A stretch of 64,000 nt of DNA from Mycobacterium sp. ST-F2 (GTDB taxonomy: Bacteria; Actinomycetota; Actinomycetes; Mycobacteriales; Mycobacteriaceae), in the NCBI RefSeq assembly GCF_001905655.1, contig NZ_JMHT01000031.1, positions 1-64,000 of the forward strand. Reading direction: 5' to 3'. The first letter of the stretch is position 1. Every line of letters starts with the position of its first letter. Position numbers and translations under genes: made by a program. This document shows, piece after piece, positions 25,622-35,379 of the stretch. The notes under the pieces were generated by a model. It did not search any database. It saw nothing but the letters and a program-made list of their open reading frames with translations, and had not been told where the DNA came from.

Positions 25622-26386
25622 ATGGACCCCTTGCCCAAATCTGTGCGTCATGCGCTGGCCGTCGCTGCTTCTGCGGTGATGATGCTGAGCGGTCCCGTGG
25701 GTGTTGCTGCCGCCGCGTTGCCCGAGTCACTGCCGGTCGCGACCATCACGCCGGGCGCCGGTGCGCCGGTCGGCGTCGGGATGCCGGTCACCGTGACCTT
25801 CAGCCAGCCGGTCGTCGACCGGGCGCGCGCTGAGCGCACCATCGAGTTCTCGTCGCCGAAGATGACGAAGGCGCCCGCCGGTACCTTCGCCTGGCTGGCG
25901 GACAACAAGGTGGAGTTCACACCGACCACCTACTGGCCCGCGCATTCGTCCATCAAGGTGTCGGTGGGCGGGTTCAAACAGGATTTCGAAACCGCGGCGG
26001 CAACCATGGGCGTGGCGAGCATCAGCGCGCACACCTTCACGGTGAGCATCGACGGCCAGGTGGTCAAGACCATGCCGGCATCCATGGGCAAACCCAAGCA
26101 CCCGACGCCCGTCGGCTCGTTCACGGCGATGTCCAAAGAGAACCCCGTGGTGATGGACTCACGGACCATCGGCATTCCGCTGAGTGATCCCGAGGGCTAC
26201 AAGCTGACGGTCTACTACGCGGTGCGGGTCACCTCAGGTGGTGTGTACGTCCACAGCGCGCCGTGGTCCGTTGCGCAGCAAGGCAATTCGAATGTGAGCC
26301 ACGGTTGCATCAACCTCAGCCCGGACAATGCGTCCTGGTACTACAACCAGGTGCGGATCGGCGACCCGATCATCATCAACTCGTAG
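25622..26386 (+). CDS. L,D-transpeptidase, LdtMt1 type
   Basis: The 254-residue protein has a signal peptide (cleavage after VGVAAAA), one bacterial Ig-like domain (residues ~40-125) and a YkuD catalytic domain. The catalytic signature is VYVHSAPWSVAQQGNSNVSHGCINLS, with Cys in SHGCINL and the catalytic His. One Ig domain plus ~250 residues matches LdtMt1 (Rv0116c) rather than the two-domain LdtMt2. It makes 3-3 cross-links in peptidoglycan outside the membrane and is the class of enzyme inhibited by carbapenems. It overlaps the convergent regulator gene by 11 bp. Confidence 0.9.
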   Translation: MDPLPKSVRHALAVAASAVMMLSGPVGVAAAALPESLPVATITPGAGAPVGVGMPVTVTFSQPVVDRARAERTIEFSSPKMTKAPAGTFAWLADNKVEFTPTTYWPAHSSIKVSVGGFKQDFETAAATMGVASISAHTFTVSIDGQVVKTMPASMGKPKHPTPVGSFTAMSKENPVVMDSRTIGIPLSDPEGYKLTVYYAVRVTSGGVYVHSAPWSVAQQGNSNVSHGCINLSPDNASWYYNQVRIGDPIIINS

Positions 26387-27155
26387 CCCGTAGCGCCTGC
26401 GCCGTCACCTCGTCGGCGGGCAGGAACGCCTCGATGCTGAGCTCCGCCGCGGTCAGGTCCAGCGCCGTGCCGAAGGTGGTGACGGTGCTGATGAAGGTCA
26501 ACACCCGGCCGTCCGGGCCGTCGATTTCCAGCGGCACCGCGACGCGGCCGAGATCGGACTCCTCGACGTCCCCGCCGGGGTAGGCCTCGATCTCGGTGAG
26601 GAGTTCGTGAAGCTCGGCTGACGCGCTGGTCGCCACCTCCCGGCGCAGCCGGCCGATCACGTGGTGGCGCCACTGTCCGAGATTGCGGATCCGCGGCGCC
26701 AGCCCGTCGGGATGCAACGAAATGCGCAGGGCGTTGGGCGATCCCAGCAACTCGGGTGCGACGTCCTGGAGCAACACCCCGATGCCGGCGTTGGCGGCGA
26801 CGATGTTCCAGAGGTGGTCGACGGCCAGGCAGGGGAACGGTTCGTAGGCGGCGAGGACGCGGTCGATCCCGGTGCGCACCGCGCTCATCTCCGGATCGTC
26901 GAGCGGCCGTTCTGCGTACACGGGCGCGTGGCCCGCGGCCAGCAGCATCCGATTCTGTTCTCGCGCAGGGACGTTCAGCACACTGCCGAGTTTGAGCACC
27001 ATGGCCCGGCTCGGTGTCGAACGGCCGGTCTCGATGAAACTGACATGACGCGCTGACACGTCGGCCTCGATCGCCAAGTCGAGTTGACTGATCCGGCGGC
27101 GCTGACGCCACTGCCGCATCAGCGACCCGAACGGTTGTGGCGTGGTGACGGTCAT
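26376..27155 (-). CDS. XRE-family regulator with MmyB-like ligand domain
   Basis: Residues ~8-65 form a Cro/C1-type helix-turn-helix (RRRISQLDLAIEADVSARHVSFIETGRSTPSRAMVLKLG). Residues ~85-255 match the MmyB-like/MLTR ligand-binding domain, with LAVDHLWNIVAANAG and a closing DLTAAELSIEAFLP. Such regulators are thought to bind small hydrophobic ligands. The gene is divergent from a small membrane protein gene, and a perfect palindrome lies between them, so autoregulation and control of the neighbour are likely. Confidence 0.85.
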   Translation of the reverse strand: MTVTTPQPFGSLMRQWRQRRRISQLDLAIEADVSARHVSFIETGRSTPSRAMVLKLGSVLNVPAREQNRMLLAAGHAPVYAERPLDDPEMSAVRTGIDRVLAAYEPFPCLAVDHLWNIVAANAGIGVLLQDVAPELLGSPNALRISLHPDGLAPRIRNLGQWRHHVIGRLRREVATSASAELHELLTEIEAYPGGDVEESDLGRVAVPLEIDGPDGRVLTFISTVTTFGTALDLTAAELSIEAFLPADEVTAQALRATS

Positions 27156-27198
27156 GGGCTCAAGTGTTGCGGGTGCACGTCTCTGTGGCGACTACCTG

Positions 27199-27221
27199 AC
27201 AGGTAATTGCGGCAATTACCT
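27199..27221. promoter_or_regulatory. Operator palindrome between XRE regulator and membrane protein
   Basis: Perfect 10-bp arms, caggtaattg (27199-27208) and caattacctg (27212-27221), are separated by cgg. The site lies 43 bp from the regulator start and 20 bp from the membrane-protein start, an ideal place to control both. Confidence 0.65.
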
Positions 27222-27241
27222 GGTGCGGACAGTCTCGAATT

Positions 27242-27613
27242 GTGAGCACGAACCATGCAACCGCACCGTCGACCCAGTTCCCGCCGATCTGGTTGCGGGT
27301 GGTCATGGCGGCCGACAAGACCGGCTCGGCCTGGTACGTCGGTACCGGTTTCTTCTTCGCTCCGGTGCTGGCACTGGTATCGCCATGGCCGACGCTCACC
27401 GCGGTGCTATGGGTGGTCATCTCCGTCATCGGGCTGTGGCTCGGCCTGCTGGGCATCGCGATGGCGACCGGCCTGGCGATGGTGCTGCGCTCCGGCCAGG
27501 AGTTGTCCGACGATTATTGGCAGTCGCTCCTTGACTACCCGGAGCGGCCCGAGGTCACTGCGCAACAGCTGGTTTCGCGTGAGCGCCGGTGTAGTCGACC
27601 TGCCAGTGCTTGA
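27242..27613 (+). CDS. Small membrane protein next to the XRE regulator
   Basis: The 123-residue protein has two predicted membrane helices, residues ~32-48 (VGTGFFFAPVLALVSPW) and ~52-80 (LTAVLWVVISVIGLWLGLLGIAMATGLAM), and a charged C-terminal tail. It starts with GTG at 27242. No family is recognised. Its 3' end overlaps the end of convergent cyp125 by 59 bp, so the last ~20 residues lie over cyp125 sequence in antisense and may be a recent extension. The palindrome upstream suggests that the XRE regulator controls it. Confidence 0.65.
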   Translation: MSTNHATAPSTQFPPIWLRVVMAADKTGSAWYVGTGFFFAPVLALVSPWPTLTAVLWVVISVIGLWLGLLGIAMATGLAMVLRSGQELSDDYWQSLLDYPERPEVTAQQLVSRERRCSRPASA

Positions 27614-28814
27614 TGCCGTTCAGCCAGCCGGACCGCAGCCGCTCCGGCTCGCTGAGCGGGCGCAGGTCGGGCATGTGGTCGGCGATGGCGTTGAACATCA
27701 GGTCGATGGTCATCCGGGCCAGGTTTGCTCCGATGCAGTAGTGGGCGCCCGTGCCACCGAAGCCGACGTGCGGGTTGGGGTCGCGCATGATGTTGAACGC
27801 GTACGGGTCGTCGAACACCTCTTCGTCGAAGTTGGCCGACCGGTAGAACATCACCACCCGCTGGCCCTTCTTGATCGGCACTCCGCTGAGTTCGGTGTCC
27901 TCTGTCGCGGTGCGCTGGAATGAGGTCACCGGCGTCGCCCAACGGACGATCTCGTCGGCGGCCGTGGCCGGACGCTCCCGCTTGAACAGTTCCCACTGGT
28001 CCGGATGTTCGGCGAAGGCCATCATGCCCTGGGTGATGGTGTTGCGGGTGGTCTCGTTGCCGGCCACCGCCAGCAGGATGACGAAGAATCCGAACTCGTC
28101 GTCTGACAACTTGTGGCCCTCGACGTCGGCCTGCACCAGCCGGGTCACGAGGTCGTCGCGTGGGTTGGCGCCCCGGTCGGCGGCCATGGCCATGCCGTAC
28201 ATGATCAGCTCGACGGAGGCGGTGATGGCGTCGTTGCCGGCGAATTCGGGGTCCATGTCGCCGACCATCTGATTGGACCAATGGAACAGCTTCTTGCGGT
28301 CTTCCTGCGGCACGCCCATGAGTCCGGCGATCGCCTGCAGCGGCAGTTCGCAGGACACCTGCTCGACGAAGTCGCCGTAGCCATTGGTGGCGGCCTCCTG
28401 CACGATCTGTTGTGCGCGCCGGCTCAGTTCGTCCCGCAACAACTCGATGGCCCGCGGGGTGAACATGCGCGAGATGATCTTGCGCAGGTGGGTGTGGTGC
28501 GGTGCGTCCATGTTCAGCAGCACGAACTTGCCGCGTTCGATCTGCTCGGTGACGGTGCCGTCCTGGTACCGGGGAATGGCTGTCTTCACCTGGCTGGAGA
28601 ACACGTCACTGCGTCGCGAGACTTCCTTGACGTCCTTGTGCCGCGTCACCACCCAGTAGCCACCGTCGTCGAAGCCGCCTTTGCCCATGGGCTGTTGGTT
28701 CCACCAGATCGGTGCGACATGCCGCAGTTCGGCCAACTCGGCCACCGGCAACCGCTGCGCGTAGATATCGGGGTCGGTGAAGTCGAATCCGGGCGGGATG
28801 TTGGGTGCCGACAT
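27555..28814 (-). CDS. cyp125: Cytochrome P450 of the CYP125 family (steroid C26/27 hydroxylase)
   Basis: The 419-residue protein follows M. tuberculosis CYP125A1 as recalled almost along its length: PNIPPGFDFTDPDIYAQRLP, WVVTRHKDVKEVSR, VLLNMDAPHHTHLRKIISR, and the I-helix VAGNETTRNTITQGMM. It also has ADEIVRWATPV, the haem loop VGFGGTGAHYCIGANLAR and a final SGWLNGIKHWQVDYTG. CYP125 oxidises the terminal side-chain carbon of cholesterol or cholestenone, the first step of side-chain breakdown. The ATG at 28814 has GAGGAG upstream. A KstR-like operator lies 16 bp before the start. Here the gene stands alone rather than in the main cholesterol cluster, so it may be a second copy. Confidence 0.93.
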   Translation of the reverse strand: MSAPNIPPGFDFTDPDIYAQRLPVAELAELRHVAPIWWNQQPMGKGGFDDGGYWVVTRHKDVKEVSRRSDVFSSQVKTAIPRYQDGTVTEQIERGKFVLLNMDAPHHTHLRKIISRMFTPRAIELLRDELSRRAQQIVQEAATNGYGDFVEQVSCELPLQAIAGLMGVPQEDRKKLFHWSNQMVGDMDPEFAGNDAITASVELIMYGMAMAADRGANPRDDLVTRLVQADVEGHKLSDDEFGFFVILLAVAGNETTRNTITQGMMAFAEHPDQWELFKRERPATAADEIVRWATPVTSFQRTATEDTELSGVPIKKGQRVVMFYRSANFDEEVFDDPYAFNIMRDPNPHVGFGGTGAHYCIGANLARMTIDLMFNAIADHMPDLRPLSEPERLRSGWLNGIKHWQVDYTGAHAKPAVAQ

Positions 28815-28830
28815 GTGGCGCTCCTCACTC

Positions 28831-28844
28831 TGCAACGTGTTTCA
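28831..28844 (-). promoter_or_regulatory. KstR-like operator of cyp125
   Basis: On the minus strand TGAAACACGTTGCA fits TNNAACNNGTTNNA exactly. A promoter -10 candidate (TACTAAAT) lies immediately upstream on that strand, so repression by occlusion is expected. Confidence 0.75.
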
Positions 28845-28960
28845 ATTTAGTACCGCGTGGCGCTCTGGCATGCAAGGTTCTGCAGAGTTTTGGGCCAGAT
28901 TCTGGGTGAATGCCGAAGCTCGGCGGGTGGCGTCGCACTACTTGTCGTAGCAAAGCGGCA
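28845..28960 (-). repeat. Copy A of a duplicated KstR promoter region with relic of a HAD-gene end
   Basis: This segment aligns base for base, with only about one gap each way, to 36559-36675. The shared blocks are aatttagtaccgcg, gcaagg, gaatgccg, gcac and gtcgtagcaaa. The other copy contains the last codons of a HAD phosphatase gene (LLRRFVQR-stop). Here the same frame reads LLRQVVRR and has lost the stop, so it is a decayed gene tip rather than a gene. Confidence 0.65.
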
Positions 28961-29095
28961 TGGCAACGACTCCGGGACGCACTGGACGACATCCCGGATT
29001 CGTACGGTCGCACCAGATTGATACCGCAAATCCCCAGCAATACCGCAGTCACCTGTAGCACCATTGGTTACCTGACACGGACGGGAGGTCAACAG

Positions 29096-29572
29096 ATGAG
29101 GATTCTGGACGGCGCCAAAATCCGCGCCGCAGGCTTGGCCTGCGCAGCGTTGCTGCTGCCCATCGGGTCAGCGGCGTCGGCAGCGCCCGCGTGGGCCGAC
29201 GACACGGCGCCGGTCGACCTCTCGGCCGCGCCGATCGATCCGCCGCCACCGCCCGTGGATCCCAAGCCGGTTCCGGTCGGCAAGCCCGTCCCGGTGGCAA
29301 ATGCCGCCCCGACCCCGCACCTGTCCAGCCCGGAGAACTTGCCGCCGTACACGACGACAACCTCGGAAGGGTCGCAGGACACCGACCAGCTGTCCTATCT
29401 GCGCGACGTCTGGCAGGCGGTCCAGGAGCGCGAGATCAGCCCGAAGGAGGCCCTGGTGTTGCTCGCGCAGCGCCCGATGGACGCCGATGCAACGCCACCA
29501 CCGGGCATGCCCGCCGGGCCGCAGGCTCCGGTCGTCGCACCCGCACCCGGGCCGGACGCGCCTGCCGGTTAG
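29096..29572 (+). CDS. Secreted Pro-rich hypothetical protein
   Basis: The 158-residue protein has a signal peptide (cleavage near APAWA-DD) and a proline-rich region (residues ~40-75, PPPPPVDPKPVPVG). A short helical segment DQLSYLRDVWQAVQEREISPKEALVLLAQRP follows, and then a second Pro/Ala-rich tail. It is probably an exported cell-wall protein of unknown function, of a type common in mycobacteria. The ATG at 29096 has GGGAGG 9 bp upstream. Its stop overlaps the convergent Crp-like regulator by 4 bp. Confidence 0.7.
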   Translation: MRILDGAKIRAAGLACAALLLPIGSAASAAPAWADDTAPVDLSAAPIDPPPPPVDPKPVPVGKPVPVANAAPTPHLSSPENLPPYTTTTSEGSQDTDQLSYLRDVWQAVQEREISPKEALVLLAQRPMDADATPPPGMPAGPQAPVVAPAPGPDAPAG

Positions 29573-30279
29573 CCGGTCTGGCCGGCGTCACGAACGGCCG
29601 TCAGCGCCCGGTCGACAACTCGATAGCACTCGCACGCGACCTGTCGAAGCGCAACCCGGTCGACGATCTCGATGTTGCCCCGCCGATAGGTGATCAGGCC
29701 TTCGCGTTGCATCCGGGCCGCGGTGTCGGAGATGGTCGGGCGCTGCACGCCCAGCATCTGCGAGAGGCTTTCCTGGGTGCTGGAGAACTGTTGGCAGTCG
29801 TATCGGTCATGTGCGGCCAGGAGCCACCGGGCCAGTCGCGCGCGGACCGAGTGCTGGCTGGTGCACAGCACGTTCTGCGCCATCTGGATGAGCAGGTAGT
29901 CGGTGAAGCGATCGATCGCGTCGTGCCAGGGGCCGCCCGCTGTCGCCGCCTCCAGAAACTCGGCAACCGGGACGTGGGCGGTGTCGCCGGCGCACCAGCA
30001 GATGACGGTCTGGCGGCTGTTGCGCGCACCGAGGTGGCCGGCGATGCCGACCAGGCCCTCCGAGCCGACGGTGCCGACTTCGATCCCGACACCGTGCTCG
30101 GATTCGGCCAACACCGAATACACCGAGTCGAGGGGGAAATGGATGTGGCGCAGCGGCGTTCCGGCCCGTTGGGCGACGTGGCCGATGGGGCTGTGGTCGA
30201 CCTCGATGTGCGGCATCAATCGATCGAGGCGGTCCTCATCGAGCGTTGCGAGCACCGCGTTGCGGTGCAGTTCGCTCAT
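29569..30279 (-). CDS. Crp/Fnr-family transcriptional regulator
   Basis: The 236-residue protein has an N-terminal cyclic-nucleotide-binding-like beta-barrel (residues ~10-125, with LRHIHFPLDSVYSVL and VGTVGSEGLVGIAGHLGA) and a C-terminal Crp winged helix (FSSTQESLSQMLGVQRPTISDTAARMQREGLI). It contains no N-terminal Cys cluster, so it is not an oxygen-sensing Fnr. It belongs to the Crp-like class that often acts with rudimentary ligand pockets. The ATG at 30279 has GGAGG upstream. A CRP-geometry palindrome sits between it and the divergent PAS-ANTAR gene. Confidence 0.85.
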   Translation of the reverse strand: MSELHRNAVLATLDEDRLDRLMPHIEVDHSPIGHVAQRAGTPLRHIHFPLDSVYSVLAESEHGVGIEVGTVGSEGLVGIAGHLGARNSRQTVICWCAGDTAHVPVAEFLEAATAGGPWHDAIDRFTDYLLIQMAQNVLCTSQHSVRARLARWLLAAHDRYDCQQFSSTQESLSQMLGVQRPTISDTAARMQREGLITYRRGNIEIVDRVALRQVACECYRVVDRALTAVRDAGQTG

Positions 30280-30360
30280 CCGAACCTCCATCCCCACTCG
30301 AGCAAGTTACTACTCCACGTGCCCGCGTTCGTCGCGAACAACTCGGGACACGCGTTCGTT

Positions 30361-30384
30361 GCTATGTCAGAGAGCTGACATAGC
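30361..30384. promoter_or_regulatory. CRP-geometry operator between Crp-like regulator and PAS-ANTAR gene
   Basis: Perfect 10-bp arms, gctatgtcag (30361-30370) and ctgacatagc (30375-30384), are separated by 4 bp. The core TGTCA-N6-TGACA has the 5-6-5 spacing of Crp/Fnr sites. It is 81 bp from the regulator start and 71 bp from the PAS-ANTAR start. Confidence 0.7.
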
Positions 30385-30455
30385 AGCTACGATGTGCGAG
30401 CCAGCCGTCAGCACAGCACGGCATAGCCCTCATAGAGATCAACGATTGGGTCCGG

Positions 30456-31130
30456 ATGTCTGATGCACTGGCCGATGACGCCGACGCGGATGTCGCGTCC
30501 GAGCACTGGGAAGTCGCAGCGGTACTCGCTGGTGGCGATTCGCCGAATGCCGGTGGATTCAAGTTCTTCGTCGCCGATCAGCGCTGGGTGTGGTCCGAAG
30601 AGGTGGCGCGCATGCACGGATACGCGCCGGGACAGGTGGAGCCCACGACCGAGCTGCTGCTGAGCCACAAGCACCCCGACGACCGGGCGCGGGTTGCCGA
30701 AATCCTGGAGCGAGTACGGTCCGGGGGCCTCTTCAGCGGTCGGCACCGAATTATCGACACCGAGGGCAGGACGCACTGGATGGTGGTCGTCGGCGACCAT
30801 ATGACCGACGAAGCCGGCGAGATCATCGGTACGCAGGGCTACTACGTGGATGTCACCGACGGTATGCAGGCGGACCTGACCTCGGCCATGAAGCAGGTCG
30901 TCGATTCCCGCGCCACCATCGAACAGGCAAAGGGTGTTCTCATGGTGGCGTACGGAATCGACGCCGACCGCGCGTTCGACATCCTGACCTGGCGTTCCCA
31001 GCTGACCCACGTCAAGGTCAAAACCGTTGCGGCGCAGTTCCTTGCCGCAGTGATGCGGGACGGACTTTCGGCCGAGAGCGTCGGAACGATCGACCGGCTC
31101 CTGCTGCCGAACGACCCCGTGGCCCGCTAG
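30456..31130 (+). CDS. PAS domain protein with ANTAR RNA-binding output
   Basis: Residues ~30-145 form a PAS domain (WVWSEEVARMHGYAPGQVEPTTELLLSHKHPDDRARV, ending GYYVDVTDG). Residues ~150-215 form an ANTAR domain (SRATIEQAKGVLMVAYGIDADRAFDILTWRSQ), which binds paired RNA hairpins to prevent transcription termination. PAS-ANTAR proteins are numerous in mycobacteria and respond to redox or small ligands. The promoter shares a CRP-type palindrome with the divergent Crp-like regulator. The gene ends directly at the convergent oxidoreductase stop. Confidence 0.88.
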   Translation: MSDALADDADADVASEHWEVAAVLAGGDSPNAGGFKFFVADQRWVWSEEVARMHGYAPGQVEPTTELLLSHKHPDDRARVAEILERVRSGGLFSGRHRIIDTEGRTHWMVVVGDHMTDEAGEIIGTQGYYVDVTDGMQADLTSAMKQVVDSRATIEQAKGVLMVAYGIDADRAFDILTWRSQLTHVKVKTVAAQFLAAVMRDGLSAESVGTIDRLLLPNDPVAR

Positions 31131-33367
<2,237 letters not shown>

Positions 33368-33371
<4 letters not shown>

Positions 33372-33940
33372 GACGACGCCTTCCGTTCTGTGTCGGTCGC
33401 GGCAGTCACGAGGGCGCGCAACTGCCGATGCACGAGGTCCAAGGGGGTGAGGGAGCCGGTGGTGCGGGCCACCAGCACGGCGCCTTCGATGGCCGTGGTG
33501 GCGAGCATGGCCAGCTCGGCGGCCTGTTCGGCGGACACGCCGTCGGCCTGCAACTGTTCTTCGAGTTGGGCCAGCCAGCGGGTGAACGCCGCGGCGGCGC
33601 GTTCGACCACGGGCGGGTTGTCCGCTTCGACGGCGACGGCCACCACCGGGCAACCGGCCCGGAACCCGGTCTCGGTGAGTTGGGTACGGAACCCGTCGAC
33701 CAGGACGTCGAGTGCCTCGAGTGCGGTACCGGCCGCGGCGATCCGGCGCACGATGTGGTCACTGGCGAAATCGATTGCCTCGCAGAGCAATTCGGTACGT
33801 CCGCCGGGGAAGTGGTGATACGCCGAGCCGCGGGGCGCTCCGCTGTGGGCGAGTACGTCCGAGATGGCCGTCGAGTGGGCGCCCCGCTCGCGGATGAGCA
33901 GCGCGGCAGACACGATCATGCGTTCACGAGGACCAGCCAT
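33368..33940 (-). CDS. TetR-family regulator of the molybdopterin oxidoreductase operon
   Basis: The 190-residue protein has a TetR helix-turn-helix at residues ~5-50 (RERMIVSAALLIRERGAHSTAISDVLAHSGAPRGSAYHHFPGGRTEL) and a ligand-binding domain of the LmrA/YxaF type (GFRAGCPVVAVAVE, later ATTAIEGAVLVART). The ATG at 33940 has GGAAGGG upstream. It forms an operon with the oxidoreductase gene that it presumably represses. A perfect palindrome lies 20 bp upstream of its start. The pair corresponds to Rv0196-Rv0197 as recalled. Confidence 0.88.
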
Positions 33941-33959
33941 CCGCACCCTTCCGTCGGAT

Positions 33960-33979
33960 TATGTATGTAACCATACATA
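33960..33979 (-). promoter_or_regulatory. TetR operator palindrome
   Basis: tatgtatg-taac-catacata is a perfect inverted repeat with 8-bp arms, 20 bp upstream of the tetR start codon in an AT-rich promoter patch. Position and form are those of a TetR autoregulatory site. Confidence 0.75.
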
Positions 33980-34037
33980 GTCGATGGGCAGGGGTCTATG
34001 CCTGCGGAGGGTCCGGATGCAGGGCAGCTTCAGTTAC

Positions 34038-34081
34038 GCCTCGGATTCCAGTCACATGTTGACGACGATCCGAGGCGCAAG
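34038..34081. repeat. Copy A of a 44-bp palindromic repeat
   Basis: Arms gcctcggat and atccgaggc enclose a loop with cacatgttgac. It matches the copy at 35128-35171 at 38 of 44 positions by hand alignment, in the same orientation. It follows the 3' end of the AbiEi/DUF559-like gene, so it may act as a terminator. The AbiEi/DUF559 gene lies exactly between the two copies. Confidence 0.75.
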
Positions 34082-34096
34082 TGGATCGTGTCGGGT

Positions 34097-35056
34097 TCAG
34101 GCGGCGAGGTCGACGGCGGTGTAGCCGCACCCCGACCCGCACGGACGACCACTGACCGCCACTCCACGCTGCCGCAAAATCAGCACGATCTTTGCTGCGG
34201 TCTGACACGGCCGGTCGAATACCTGCTGGTAGCTGAGCCGTACTGTCGATCGGCCGTCGACTGCGGCATCCAGATCACGCTCGAAATCGTTGTTCCTGGC
34301 GGCTGCCGAATCGTGAAACAGTCGGCCGTCGAGCTCTACGACCAACCGCCGCCCATATTCGATGTCGCGATACCGCACGCCCGACGCCGCCGAAGACCTG
34401 GCCTGTCGAGTGCCACGGGGCAGGCCGTGTGCCCGCTCCACACGATCCAGGTAGCGCTGTTCAAGGACCGAACATGCCCCTGAGGCGATGTCGAGCAGGA
34501 TCGCCCTGAGCCAACGTCGGCGACGCACCCGCTGACGACGGTCGAGCACGTCCAGCATGCGCTTCGCGGTGGTGCGCCGGGATTGGCACGCGTCCGCCAG
34601 TACCGCGATCGCCTCAAACTCTGAAGCACGGCCGGCCAGATCGAGCGCCGCCTCCTCGTAGCGCAACCGCGGCGGGCCGACGTTCCACAGCACCCGCTGG
34701 TCCAAATGGGCAACGTGATGAATACGGACGCCGTCGGGTTCGACCAGAGCGGTCCGGTTGCGGTCGACAGCGACGTGGATGAGTGGGCCTTCACGCAACA
34801 TGGCCGACTCCAGACAGAGCGCCGCCGGTGCGGCGTAAAGTACTGCGGCCCAGGCGCGTTGCTGCCAGCTCGGCGGTCCGGTGTGGTTGACGTACACGCC
34901 TTCATGCACGCGGGCCCACTCCTTGCGTCTGAGCATCCGCCGGATGTAGGCGTCGCGCTGGCCGGCATCGAGGACCTGTCGCCGCGAGATGACACCCGCT
35001 TGACGGCCAAGCGCCTCGGCTATCTCGGTGTCGCCTGGCCCGCTTATACCGTCCAC
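34097..35056 (-). CDS. AbiEi antitoxin-like/DUF559 endonuclease-like fusion protein
   Basis: The 319-residue protein has an N-terminal winged-helix segment like AbiEi antitoxins (QAGVISRRQVLDAGQRDAYIRRMLRRKEWARVHEGVYVNH). A middle domain follows, and residues ~225-295 resemble DUF559/Vsr-type nucleases (RLVVELDGRLFHDSAAARNNDFERDLDAAVDGRSTVRLSYQQVF), with VELDG and a following Asp/Glu-rich pattern as in restriction-endonuclease folds. Such fusions are widespread in actinobacteria and their role is unknown. No AbiEii-type toxin gene adjoins it. It stands alone between two copies of a 44-bp repeat. The start is GTG at 35056; a downstream start is possible. Confidence 0.7.
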   Translation of the reverse strand: MDGISGPGDTEIAEALGRQAGVISRRQVLDAGQRDAYIRRMLRRKEWARVHEGVYVNHTGPPSWQQRAWAAVLYAAPAALCLESAMLREGPLIHVAVDRNRTALVEPDGVRIHHVAHLDQRVLWNVGPPRLRYEEAALDLAGRASEFEAIAVLADACQSRRTTAKRMLDVLDRRQRVRRRRWLRAILLDIASGACSVLEQRYLDRVERAHGLPRGTRQARSSAASGVRYRDIEYGRRLVVELDGRLFHDSAAARNNDFERDLDAAVDGRSTVRLSYQQVFDRPCQTAAKIVLILRQRGVAVSGRPCGSGCGYTAVDLAA

Positions 35057-35127
35057 GCCGTCGATTTTCTCCGCCGCGAACGGTCATCCACCAGACCCTG
35101 GTCGGCAACCTGTGGATAACCGCTTGT

Positions 35128-35171
35128 GCCTCGGATCGCAGCCACATGTTGACTGCGATCCGAGGCACAAG
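35128..35171. repeat. Copy B of the 44-bp palindromic repeat
   Basis: This copy has a longer perfect stem: 19-bp arms at 35122-35140 and 35154-35172 around the loop gccacatgttgac. It lies downstream of the small membrane-protein gene (minus strand) and upstream of the AbiEi/DUF559 gene. A terminator role and a mobile or dispersed repeat origin are both possible. Confidence 0.75.
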
Positions 35172-35190
35172 CATCGTCATGCCCGGGAAG

Positions 35191-35379
35191 TCAGGCGCCG
35201 ACCACCCAGAGCACGAGAAACGCGGACATGCCGGCCAAACAGAACAGGTGATCGCGGCAGACCGACCGAGCCAGGAGGGACTGTTCGGCGGCCGTCCCGG
35301 TCCGCGAGCCCAGCGCCACGGCGTGCGGGACGGTGCGCAGCAACGCCAGCAGGACGGAGCCGCCGGCGGCCACGATCAC
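35191..35379 (-). CDS. Small membrane protein translationally coupled to the flavoenzyme gene
   Basis: This 62-residue gene begins with GTG at 35379, which overlaps the TGA of the preceding flavoenzyme gene (35376-35378) in the string gtgtga. It encodes two hydrophobic segments, residues ~2-14 (IVAAGGSVLLALL) and ~45-60 (LFCLAGMSAFLVLWVV), joined by a short charged loop. A longer frame reading up into the flavoenzyme gene is spurious. Small membrane genes also lie near the Rv1894c locus of M. tuberculosis, as recalled. It would share the KstR-controlled transcript. Function is unknown. Confidence 0.6.
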   Translation of the reverse strand: MIVAAGGSVLLALLRTVPHAVALGSRTGTAAEQSLLARSVCRDHLFCLAGMSAFLVLWVVGA

